Origin: Stemphylium vesicarium
Taxonomy: Eukaryota; Ascomycota; Dothideomycetes; Pleosporales; Pleosporaceae
Direction of reading: 5' to 3'
Assembly (NCBI GenBank): GCA_004380135.1
Contig: QXCR01000172.1
Span: 1-56,577 of the forward strand
DNA length: 56,577 nucleotides
Shown here: in pieces, positions 19,418-30,134 of the stretch
How the letters are laid out: each line of letters opens with the position of its first letter
Numbering within the stretch: the stretch's first letter is position 1
Program-made: the position numbers and the translations under genes
The notes under the pieces: model-generated
Database searches by the model: none
Told to the model about the DNA's origin: nothing
What the model saw: the letters and a program-made list of their open reading frames with translations, nothing else

Positions 19418-21590
19418 ATGCATTTGCAAAAACATCCACTCTTTAGCGTACTCTTCGCGGCCTCATTAGGCCTTCCGCATACTCATGCCGCGCCAATACT
19501 AGACTCTCTCGTCAACCCGTTTCTGGACTCGCTAGGTTCAATTCTGAGCGGCAAGGGCTTGGTACAGGGCGTCCTTGGTTCAGTCGAGGGTGTTATCGGC
19601 GTGGAAAAAACATACGATTACGTTGTTGTTGGTGGTGGTACCGCTGGTAATGCAATTGGTGTGCGACTCGCGGAAGCGGGTTTCTCAGTCGCTATCATCG
19701 AAGCCGGACTGTACTATCAGATCGGAAAGCCTGTTCTAGGCTCTACGCCTGCTGGTGGTATTGTTGGAATCGGAGCTAACCCACTCGATTCTGACCCTAT
19801 TGTTGATTGGGTATTGACCACAGAGCCTCAAGCGGGCGCCGACAACAGGCGGGTTCACTATGCTCAGGGAAAGTGCCTTGGTGGCTCGTAAGATATCTCT
19901 TGTGCAAGGATTTTATGACATCTTACTTACTCAAATATCTCTGCAGCTCTGCGCTCAACTTCTTGATCCACCACAGGTACGAGGAGTTGTCTTGTTTATA
20001 ACAAACATACGCTGATTACTTCCCAGAGGCACTGAAGGATCATACCAGACCTGGGCTGATGCCGTAGGTGACGACAGCTACACGTTTGCCAACTTCGAGC
20101 CCTACTTCAAGAAGGCCGTCACTTTCACCGAGCCGAACAATGCCATCCGCGGAGACAACGTCACTACCCAATATGAGAAGGACGCCTTTCAGACCCCAGG
20201 AGGACCTATCCAGATCGGATACTCTAACTTCGTTTCGACCTTCTCGACCTGGATGGAGAAGGCCCTTTTGTCCCTTGGCCTGAACAAAACCAGTGAATTC
20301 GACAGTGGTAAACTCATGGGTACACACTACACCCAAACCTTCATTAACGCTAAGGACCAGACACGTAGCGCATCGGACGAGTATATCCGTACAGCGCTCG
20401 ACAACGAGAAACTCGCCGTGTACGCAAACACCCAGGCCCAGAAGATCCTTTTCGATGGCAACAAGACTGCGACCGGCGTTAGGGTCCAGTCAACCGCCAT
20501 TACCTACGACATCCACGCCTCCAAGGAAGTCATCGTGTCCGCTGGTGCCTTCCATAGCCCCCAGCTTCTGATGGTATCAGGTGTCGGCCCCAAGGAGACG
20601 TTGGAGAAGTTCGAGATCGACATCATTGCCGATCGCCCTGGTGTCGGCCAAAACATGTGGGATCACATCATGTTCGGGCCCGCCTATGAAGTCGCCTTCA
20701 ACACCCTCGACCACACACTGCACAACCCGGTCGCGCTCGCCGATGCGCTCGCCGACTACGCCCTCAAAGGCCAAGGTGTTCTCTCATCCAACGTCGTCGA
20801 GTTCCTCGGCTGGGAGAAGCTGCCCCAGGAGTTCCGCCAGAACTTCTCTCAGTCCACCGTCGAGGCCCTGAATCAATTCACTGACGACTGGCCCGAAGCC
20901 GAAGTAAGTTCCCGGCATCCCCTACATTAACAATAATAATAGATGAGCGAACGCACAACTAACACGCCCACAGCTCATCAGCGGAAATGGCTACATAGGC
21001 GATTTCTCCCTCCCCGTCCTCCAACAACCCCTCGACGGAAAGCAATACGCCACAATCCTCGGCGGCATCGTCGCCCCCACCTCGCGCGGCAACGTAACCC
21101 TTCAATCCGCCCACATGACCAGCTCCCCCCTCATAAACCCCAACTGGCTCACTTCCCCCGCAGACCAGGAACTCGCCGTAGCGCTCTACCGCCGTATGCG
21201 CCAGATCTGGGCTTCAGATGTGATGCAGCAGGTTGTTATCGGCGACGAATACTGGCCGGGCAAGGAGAAGGATAGTGATGAGGAGATTCTGGCAGTGGTC
21301 AGGGATTCTTTGATGACGATTTGGCATGCGAGCTGTACGTGTAAGATGGGAAAGGCTGAGGATAAGATGGCGGTTGTGGATAATGAGGCAAAGGTCTACG
21401 GGGTGAAGGGGTTGAGGGTTGTGGATGCGAGTGCGTTGCCGATTTTGCCGCCGGGGCATCCTACTAGTACGATTTGTAAGTCTGCCATTCTGTGATGTCA
21501 AGGGGTGGGGTGTGGATGTGTGCTAATAGTTGGACAGATGCGCTTGCTGAGAAGATTGCTGTGGGTATTGTTGCGGCGAACAAGGCATAG
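19418..21590 (+). CDS. Secreted GMC-family FAD oxidoreductase
   Basis: A glucose-methanol-choline oxidoreductase of the aryl-alcohol oxidase/glucose dehydrogenase kind, FAD-dependent and likely extracellular. Five exons (19418-19887, 19947-19976, 20027-20903, 20974-21475, 21538-21590) join in frame to 643 residues. The ATG at 19418 opens a signal peptide (FSVLFAASLGLPHTHA, cleavage near residue 24). FAD-binding motif YDYVVVGGGTAGNAIGVRLA is at about 66-85, and the GMC signature QGKCLGGSSALNFLIHHRG spans exons 1 to 3. The second signature region SAGAFHSPQLLMVSGVGP is present. The C-terminal catalytic region has WHASCTCKMG, LRVVDASALPILPPGHPTST and YALAEKIA. Exon 2 is only 30 bp. Substrate cannot be told from the sequence. 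An intact reading frame and good splice sites argue for an active gene. Confidence 0.9.
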
Positions 21591-21872
21591 ACAGTTTCTT
21601 GTTGAGGCGGGCAGCTGGATAGAGAATGTGGAGGCAATGGGGAGGGGTGGGAGACGAGTGGGAAGCTAGTCTCGAGTGTCTAGGATTGTTTTCCTTCTTA
21701 ATGTGTATTTCTAATGTAGCGGAGCAAATCAAGCAATTTACCAATGTTCTTGTGTTCGCATCATGGAAAATGTGACCGAACGAAAATGAAGCAAAACCTC
21801 GGGAACGCACGACGGAGGATTGGTCATCGCGACTTGGTGTAGTTACTCGATTCTTGATCGAAATTCATCCAT
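21591..21872. other. Short intergenic spacer
   Basis: Spacer between the stop of the GMC gene and the 3' end of the broken CCCH zinc-finger gene, which converges on it. Nothing recognisable. Confidence 0.5.
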
Positions 21873-22320
21873 TCATCCTCTTTTACCTCTGCCGCCGGTG
21901 TTCAAGATATCATCCAAATCCCTCTCCATCTCATTCCCATGCCCTACCTGCTCAAACCGTCCATTCTGATGTCTCTGATGTCGTTCCTTCCCCATGTTGT
22001 CCCCATTGCCGCTGCCAAATCCACGTTCAGCTCCAGCCTCAAAGTTTTGATTCCTCTCCCAGCCAAGATTGAGAATAATGCTCAACTCATTCTCCATCCC
22101 GGTCTGTTGCTCAAACTGCGGCCTCTACTGTCTGTGGTGATTCTGCCGCCCCGTATGTGTTTCCATTTCACCACTGCCGCTGCTACTACTACCACTCCCG
22201 CCAAACCCACGTCCAGCCCCAGCCCTAGACCTTTGACTTCTCCCGTCGCCGAAGCCTAGAATATCATCTAACCCCCTCTCCATATCATTCTGCTGCCCAA
22301 ACCGCGGCTTCCGCAGTTCC
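21873..22320 (-). repeat. Three imperfect protein repeats at the end of the CCCH gene
   Basis: The tail of the broken gene repeats a pattern three times. Copies read FGQQNDMERGLDDILGFGDG (about 22250-22310), FEQQTGMENELSIILNLGW (about 22060-22117) and FEQVGHGNEMERDLDDILNT (about 21890-21950). Copies one and two are each followed by a Gly/Ser-rich spacer with GAGRGFG or GAERGFG. The second copy is separated from the first by an in-frame TAG at 22122-22124. Confidence 0.6.
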
Positions 22321-24955
22321 TGCTGTTGCTGTTGCTGCTGCCCTATGCCCACCCCACCCCATCTTTCCCCCAGCTCTAACAAGAAACGCCCTATCATGAC
22401 TCCCCCTATACGTCTGCTCATCAAACCGACAAGCCCCACGCATGCACTGCGGACAAGGCTTGTGGGCGAATTTGCAGTACAGACCGCGTGTGCATGTTCC
22501 TTCGAGGCGGTCTCTGCAGGCCTGTTTCTTGGGGGGATTCGGTGGATAGGGTTGAGAAGGGGTGCTGTTGAATGTGTCATTGGAGGTGCTATTGTTGTGA
22601 TAGTTCTGTGGGGTGAGGAAAGGAATCGAGAAAGGAGTGGAAAATGGAGAAGTCGGTATCGGAGCAGAGGTAACAGGTCGCCCGTTCTTCGTCATGCGTT
22701 GTGCTAGTGGGATCTTTGGTGCTGAAGGTACTGGGAACGGTGATGGGGCACCGCTTGCAGGCTCTACAGTGTGGCCATTTCCGAAGACTGGGGTGTGAAG
22801 TGGTTGGGGTTTCGCAAAGACAGATGGAGTATCTCGTGTGACCCTCTCCGCTATTGGGACCGCGCGATTCGGCCCTAGAGGGACGCTGTCAACACCCCCA
22901 CGTTGACCCGTATGGCGAGATCCGTTCGGGCCCTGGGGTGGCTCAGAATCAATCACCATTTTCTCCCCAAGTGCATTTTGTTGCGAAAGAAATCATGGAT
23001 CGTGGCTCCGGTAGCAATCGGAACCGTTTGTACAATTGCCTTTTAGCCAGAAGCGGTAGGCTGTGTGGGGGATTCGGCATTGTCTCCCGGCTCTGCATCT
23101 ACCCATTTTGAAGTCGGGGCAGGCTTCTTTGAAAGTCTCGTTTGATCCTGGGTTTGGCTGTGCGGTATCGTTGTTGGGCATGTGGTGCATGAATGGGTTC
23201 GGATGGTGCAAATTAGGTAAGCCACCTGGAATAGCCACCCTGAACGGCTCGTTGTCAAAGCTGATGTCACGGGCGTCTTCCATTGGAGTCGGAGAGTCAT
23301 GGGGTGGCGGAATCTTGGTATTCTGCTGGAAGAGATGCGATTGGTTGTTCGCATTGTTGTACGTCGATGAGCCAAAAGAGGAACCGAAAGATGTGCCCAG
23401 CGTGTTGAGAGCTCTGGAAGCCACTGTTGGTAGTTGGGGCGCTGTTTGAAGACGAGGTCATCGAAACGTCCATCCGATTAGAGGCCTCCTCTGACATCTG
23501 GGCCACCCGGCCTTCAATGGCGGCGGTTTTGGCTTTCTCAGCAGCGAGAGCAGCGTCCAGTCGCTCGATCTCGCGAGTGTGTTGGGCGTTCTGGTCGCTA
23601 TACTTCTTCTCGCGCTCAGTCGCGGCTGCGGTCTCCCTACTCCTCATCAGGCTATTTTCTCTACTCTGTTGTGCTGCAGCTTCCTCGAGTGTTCTTATTC
23701 GTTCAAGTGCCTGCTCATGTTTTGCTTGAGTCTGCTGGGCCGCCTCGCGAAGAACAGCATCCTGCGACCGGGCTTGATCATCTTTTGGGCGTTGATGCTT
23801 CGCTTCTTGCACAGTCTGCAACAAGCAATTCAATCTGGACTCTGTCAGAGACCCACTTACCTATCTAGGTAGGAGTTAAACTTATACAAGAAACTGCTAG
23901 GCCTAAAGAGGTAATCAATCAATCCAATCTGAATCTTCTAGGACCCACTTAATTGATTGTTGCGGAGTCTGGTTTCTTGGACTTCGAAATTTGTCGTCGC
24001 TAAATCGTTGACTGACTTCTTAGTTGAAATGCCTGCTTTCGCCTTCCCGGCTTCTTTGGCCGTTTCTTTCTGGAGGGTTTCATTCACAGATGCCCTCAGT
24101 CCAGCGAGAATTCCAATGATGGGGGCGGAAGACTAAGCCAACCCTCGATACCACTAATGTCGCCAGTGAGGTCACCAAAGAGCTGATGGTGCTTAGGATG
24201 TGTGGTAAGATCACGCAATGACTGGAGGTTCGATTTGGGTAGCGGCGTGTAAGGAATAATATTGCACTACTTGGCTCATTTGGCGAGTGTTCTGTGGAGA
24301 CCGGCGAGGTATCTACGTGCAGTACTCGCGAAATCGGCGTTAGGCCGGCCGCTGCTAGCCGTGATTTCTCCAATGGAAAGTAAGTCACATTTGACAACGT
24401 TGTAGTGTCCGATAAATTCTTTGGCTAGGGCGACTTTATCGCTATTGGTGTGTGGTGTGATAGTCGCAAGTCGAGGAATCATGTGACGAGCTGCGGCGCC
24501 TGGGCTGAAGGACCCTTTTGAATGAGCATGTGCAAACATGTCGACAAGATCCTGTCGATAATCATCGGTGATGTCGCCGGGGGTACCTAGTGATGCCAGC
24601 TGTGTGCAAGCGCGATGTATATGCACTGAAACACATCTCGGCCATGTACTGGCGGGCATTAATGCAGGGACGCGGAGACGGCTGGTGTTGCTACCTTTGG
24701 ATTGTATGGGTCGCTTTCATGTCGCCCTTTTTTGGAGCGACGTTATAAACGGCCGTCATCATCTTCAGTCTGTGGGGAGTACTAGTCAGCGAGCAAGGAC
24801 GCATGAGGTGATACCAGGGGCGAGCGTACTGAACCTGAGTCGTCGACAGAAGGCGCTCGCTTCCTCTTGACGCCTGTGATGGGGATCGCGTAGGTTTGGT
24901 AGCTGTTATTTTTGGCAGTGGCGCCTTGGCTCTTGGATTTACTCAAATCTGACAT
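21873..24955 (-). pseudogene. Coiled-coil CCCH zinc-finger protein, broken
   Basis: Starting at the ATG at 24955 (MSDLSKSKSQGATAKNNS) the minus strand can be followed to 21873. Order: a basic N terminus (TGVKRKRAPSVDD); a globular-looking part (LGTPGDITDDYRQDLVDMFA, then EFIGHYNVVKCDLLSIGEIT); a long Glu/Ala/Gln coiled coil at about 23450-23830 (QALERIRTLEEAAAQQSREN); then CCCH-type fingers CPDFKMGRCRAGRQCRIPH and FWLKGNCTNGSDCYRSH at about 22993-23110; then CRDRLEGTCTRGLYCKFAHK at about 22440-22500; and a C-terminal repeat region. CCCH fingers usually bind RNA. The frame carries stops at 24743-24745, 24659-24661, 24276-24278, 24267-24269, 22993-22995 and 22122-22124, and apparent frameshifts near 24080, 23410 and 22350. 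At least one intron (GTACAT...ACAG, about 54 bp, near 24600-24650) reads well. Sequencing or assembly error could explain single breaks but not all. Confidence 0.65.
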
Positions 24956-26171
24956 CTTGGGGATTTGGATTGCCGAGTAATGTCTTGGTTTCGTGCTTTT
25001 GGGGTATCAAAAGGCGGGCGTGCAAGGTGGGGAAGTGACGGTCGAAATTCACGGAATGTGAGCTCAAATAGTGGTGGGGGATTCAATGTTAATACGCTAG
25101 CGAGGGATTTGAGTGAATGCTTAGTATATACGCGAATTAGAGGAAAGAGCGACAGGCGTGGTGGTTAGGACCGTGCGGCGGATATCACTACGACGAAAGA
25201 CAAAGAGCGCGCGTGAAAGATTAAAACAATGGCGATGATGAAAAAGACACGAATGAGAGTTTTCAAAGTTGTGTTGCTGTACAATGTCTCTCAAGCCAGA
25301 ACGACGTTGCGAGGTCGTGGAATTCAAGGGCGCGGTTTAACGGCCGTTTACGCACCCGGCGCAGACGACCGACATGGTGCAAGAATCCGGCGAGGATAAG
25401 ATATTGACGGGCATACCGTCGGCATAACGGAGTATGGGAACGAAGAAGAGCTCAGACGAGTTGTTGGCATATGGAAAACGCGACGCTAAAAAGACGAGAT
25501 ACCAAGGAATGGCAAACTCGTTGACCTCTGCCCGGCAATCGCAGGGTACGCGTGGCGGAAACTCATTCGGTCTAGCAAGTAGGGGACGAGACAACCAGCT
25601 TTCAGAGTGAATGCGTCAAGTCAGAACATGTGGCAGGTGTTGCAAAGGGCACGTAAGATGGGCGTCAGCTTTCCCCAATGGGCCGATTGATCTGCTGAGA
25701 ACGGCTTCAACTGGTGGCGCTAGTGATATCTCGATGCAAGGTCCCTCAATTTTCCCTTTGTCCTCATGGCGCCAAAGGAGTGTTGCAAACTTTGGACAAG
25801 ATGGCACATCCCAGTAATATCCCTAGGATATCACGGTTGTTGAGATGATGCAGGAACAAAAGAGGCAGCCCAGCCCAGCAGAGATGAAGCGCTGGTAGAG
25901 AGAATAGCAGAATGACTGACGAGCTGAAAGCGGACGGAAGAAAAACCGGGAGAACAGCAAAAGAAAAGCGAGCAAAAAATGTGGAAAACGAGAGAAGATC
26001 GAGTCTGTCGTATCACCGGGTGGAGGGTCGATGCAGGGTCAGTGCCGTTAGCGCGCAGAGCAAGCACGGGATGCGGAGAGCAGGTCAAGACGGGCAGGGC
26101 GACCGGGATGAGCTTTCAGCTCTCCTGTTGATGTTTTGATAGACGCGAATATCCAATTCATCATCCAAATC
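24956..26171. other. Intergenic between broken CCCH gene and Zn2Cys6 gene
   Basis: Divergent upstream region of 1.2 kb. No gene is supported. Short frames on both strands (25337-25594, 25616-25817, 25831-26139) overlap one another and have no domain. Confidence 0.5.
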
Positions 26172-28405
26172 ATGCGCAATCCCGTCGCCTGTGTCTCTTG
26201 CCGTTCCGCGAAGCAAAAGTGCATCCACGAGGACCGGCCGCCGTGCGACAGGTGCAAGCAGAGCGGGCGAGCTGACCTGTGCGAGTTTCCAGGTAGGTTT
26301 GCGGGTGCGGTCAGGTGCGGAGGCCCTCATACTCACCCTCAGCAGCGCCAGGCACGAGTGCAATCCATCGCAAACCCAAGCGGCCACGGCCCTCTGAGGA
26401 TGCAGGAGACACGCCGCCCTCGCATCCACCAAGTACGACGGTCGTAGCGCCCCAGCAGGGCCGCAATGACGCACATCTGCCGAACGGCAACGGCAACAAT
26501 GCCGCTTCATATGCGTCGCCGAGCGCGGCATGTGCAGTGCTCGAGGGCCTGGATCCGTTTGAGCTGCTGACGGACGAGGTCAAGAACAGCTATCTGCGCT
26601 GCTCGTACAAATGGAGCTTCCACCACACCCCGACGCTACTGCTGCGCATCCGCGACCGCACCCTCGAGCCATGGATGGCCTGGGCGATGCTGGCGCTGGC
26701 CATCAGGTAGGCACCGCCCGCCCGACAGTGTGCTTTGAGGCTGTCTAACACATAGTAGATTTGTAAAAGACCCCCCGCCACCCTTCCGGTCGCAGACTGA
26801 GGCCAGCAATGCCTATGCCGCCCACGCCCGCCAGATCCTGCAGCAGGACCTCGAGACGCCCTCCATCAGCCGCGTGCAGGCCCTCCTCATGCTGACGGGC
26901 CACGACTGGGGCGCCGGAAACGGGAGGAGAGCCTGGATATATCTGGGCATGGCCATACGCCTCGTCGAAGTCATGGACCTGACGCGCGAGACGGGCATCC
27001 CGCGCAATCGCGTGCCGACGCGCGAGGAGTTTATCGAGGCTGAAGTGCGCCGCCGCACCGCCTGGACCTGCTTCCTCATGGACTCGCTGCTGAGCGGCGG
27101 CAAGGGGCGCAAGAGGTCGCTGACAGCCGCCGACATGACCATTCAGCTGCCATGCGAGCGCGAGGATTTTGTCTTTGGCGAGCCCAAGTGCACCCCGCAG
27201 CTGGACAACACCCAACGCATGCCGCCCGTCGCCCTGCCAGAGGGAGAGATCGGTATCATTGGCTACAGCATGCGCGCTGCCAACATCTGGGGCAAGGTTG
27301 CCCGCTGGGCCTGCAATGAAGACCTCAAGAGCGAGCTGCCCTGGTCATCGTCGTCGCAATTCCAGCACCTAATCTACGAGCTCGAAGGCTGGAAGTCGTC
27401 CCTTCCCCAGCGCCTGCAGTATGACCTCTTCACCCTCCACAGCCACAACGCCGTCGAACAGGGCCAGGCCTACTGCTACATGCACTGCATCCACTTCATG
27501 AGCTACATGTTCCTGCATCGCGCCTATTTGCCGGTTCTCGGCCCGCAGCAGAACGGCGCGGGTGCCGAAGAGAAGCCGAACTCGTACGACCAACACCGCG
27601 ACATGTGGAAAAAGTGGGAGAAGTCGTCGCGCAGGGAACTATTCAAGGACTCTGTCATGGTGCTGGACATGCTCGAGGAAATGCGCACCTTTGGCGTCTA
27701 CTTCCTACGAGGCCTGGTGCCGTGGATTGGCTTCACCATCTACACTGCCGTCGGAGCCATGCTGTATTCTTTCAACTTCCCCAGCGGCGATGACGATCCT
27801 CGATGGCAGGAGAAGGCTCGCAACAGTGTCATACAGGGCTGCAACTTCCTCAAGGAGATGAAGACGCAATGGCCCATGGCCGAGACATGGTTCGACACCA
27901 TCAGGCGCATGCAAGCCTACTACCGCTCCGTCTTGGGCCAGGACGGGCCAGCATCCCCTGAAGAGCGCCAAGCTCTGCGACATGCAATGATCGACTACGG
28001 CGCATTGCAGCCCTCACCCGTGCAAAAGCCGAATGAATCATCAAGAGCAGATGACGCTTCCTTGGTCGCAACGAGCTTGTCTCCAACTGACCACAACACG
28101 CATGTAAGTAGCCTCGCATCTCTCCCTCGTACCTGCTAATGCTCTCCCAGCGCAAACCTGCCATTGCCAACATCACGAATCCACCCCTTAGCAGCCCCCT
28201 GCCTGCAACAGCCGCCACACCCAACGGCTACACACCAAACTTTTCATGGAATACACCACCGGCCGTTCCACCACTGGAAGCCGACGAGACTTTCAACCTC
28301 GATTCTTTTGACCTTACCAACGAAGAACTGGAGGCTATGATGATGAATGCAACGCAAGACTTTTGGGCTAGTTTCCCGGGTGAAGTCGGTGTGGGATACC
28401 AGTAA
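26172..28405 (+). CDS. Zn(II)2Cys6 transcription factor
   Basis: A fungal binuclear-cluster regulator of 694 residues from four exons (26172-26292, 26343-26706, 26759-28103, 28151-28405). Residues 1-40 are the zinc cluster: CVSCRSAKQKC, HEDRPPCDRCKQSGRADLC, i.e. C-x2-C-x6-C then C-x2-C-x8-C. A basic linker follows (RKPKRPRPSED). The central part is a fungal-specific transcription factor domain; hallmarks include RVQALLMLTGHDWGAGNGRR, AWIYLGMAIRLVEVMDL, and EVRRRTAWTCFLMDSLLSGG. The C terminus is acidic and aromatic (FNLDSFDLTNEELEAMMMNA, then DFWASFPG), typical of an activation segment. Intron 1 ends in a tandem CAGCAG acceptor. No biosynthetic cluster is adjacent, so targets are unknown. Confidence 0.9.
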
Positions 28406-30134
28406 ACGTTTCCTTTGACACTCGCTATGTATAAATAATTTTATGTAAAAGCCATGGGTTTCTGGCGTTGTATGGTGGTATGGCGCTGCGGATCTGCTCA
28501 CAATTAATGTTAATATTTCATCATGCAACAATCGTTCTCTTGAAACAAGGCATATTTCAATCAAGATTGTACGTGTGATGACTGCAATAACAGAATAAGC
28601 AGGGTAGCTGTAATGTCGGATAGCAAAAAACTGTGGGAGCACCCCGTGCTTCAATGGTGGTCAACCGTTTGCTGCCTCGAGCAGGGCGAAGCCGGAAGTC
28701 GGCACATGGCTTCTGGACCGCCCCACGCAAGGCCCTCGAGTGGCTGCACCTGGCGAGGTTAAATAGACGACTTCCCTCCTCAATCCTTTTGAGGATACCG
28801 CCTACAGCTTGAACAGAGTATGATGATTGATTTGTACGCTTGTACATATCGGAAAGATATTGACATGATTCTGAGTGTCGCGATAGTGGTGTGTAAGTGT
28901 AGGTACCCCGCCTCAGAGGTCTCGGAGTAGGTAGGTCAGCGCGCAGTCGGTAGCACGTGGTTAGGGGTTGTAACTTTATCGACACGGGTTGTATTGAGAG
29001 GCAAGGTCTAAAGCGGATGTAGAAAGTGGTGTCGGGGCGCAGAAAGAGCTATGGGATGCAGGCTGGTTGCGACTTTCGTACACAACGCATGCGACATCAT
29101 GACAAGCCGCCATGGCCGGAGACTAATGGGAGTGTCAAACACCCCTCCCCCGTCAACATTCAAGAGACGGTTCAATCTAGGGAAAATGCCTCACACCCGC
29201 TCCTGTATGCGTGGGTAGTACACCTATCGACGCGTCGAGATCTCATCACGCTCTGTTCGCTCCCTCGCGTAGCGTAACAACGGATTTGCTTCCATTTTCT
29301 TCCACGCCAGAAATCTCTGGAATCACGAAGCTGGGCCTACGGTCTTGCCATGGCTCGTCCCCCCACCTCACGGGCTCCGGGGCAGGCCGCCCTCCTGCAA
29401 ACCGAAGCTCATTTGGCATCGCAAGAGCATATTTTTCTCACCAATGCATCATGCTGTATGCTCCGAGACAAGACAGAAAGCCAAGTAACAGTCGGTCCTG
29501 CCTCGAAACCTTGTGTTGGCGTGAACGCCTGTCAACCTGTCAAACTTCACACGTTGCGGAATCCGCCGGTACCATTGGTCGGCATGCTAACACCAGAAAT
29601 ATCGCGCAGTCAAACACCACAATGTCGCCAAGATGCAGCCAAATTGATCGAGGGAATTGGCATTCTCTTGGTGTCGTCTTCGAGAAATCAAGACACGGCG
29701 GTGCAAACAACCTCCACCCAATTGACAGGATCCCCTGGCTACACTAGCGGTACGATGGTCGGTAGTAGCAATGCAAGACGGCTGATCTACCCAAAGACCG
29801 TCTTCATGTCTTCTACGTTGATGACGCTCATCCAATCAGCACACTGCTTTCTCTCACGTTCTCTTGGCAAATACACTCACGTTGCGGTCTCTGAATGGTC
29901 ACTGACATGGCGGATCTGACAGGCGACGAATGTCACCACCGAGCCGAAACTCTTCGTAGCGCAAGAAAATATAGCTAGTATGACAACGGGAAGGCCCTTT
30001 TCTGCTGCGAGGCCTTTGAGAGCGCCGTATAAGATGCCGCAGCGATTCCCTTAATTATGGTACTATCGAACATCCCCTATAGCCAGTCTTCCACGGCAAC
30101 GAGATCAGCTTGCAACAGCTGTCCATCATCCGAA
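28406..30134. other. Intergenic, 1.7 kb, upstream of phosphate permease
   Basis: No gene is supported. Plus-strand frames at 29211-29747 and 29350-29919 overlap in different phases and lack domains. A single CACGTG at 28954-28959 matches the core bound by Pho4/NUC-1-type regulators of phosphate genes, but it is 1.2 kb from the start codon and one hexamer is weak evidence. Confidence 0.45.

Noticed and set aside
14024..24955. Claim that all stop codons here prove RIP because each is one C-to-T change from sense
   Set aside because: Every stop codon is one C-to-T change from CAA, CAG or CGA, so the observation carries no information without an unmutated relative for comparison.
28954..28959. 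CACGTG as a Pho4/NUC-1 site for the phosphate permease
   Set aside because: A single hexamer 1.2 kb from the start codon is expected by chance and has no supporting second site.
29211..29919. Overlapping plus-strand frames of 178 and 189 codons upstream of the phosphate permease
   Set aside because: They overlap in different phases, show no domain, signal peptide or splice pattern, and have the mixed composition of non-coding DNA.
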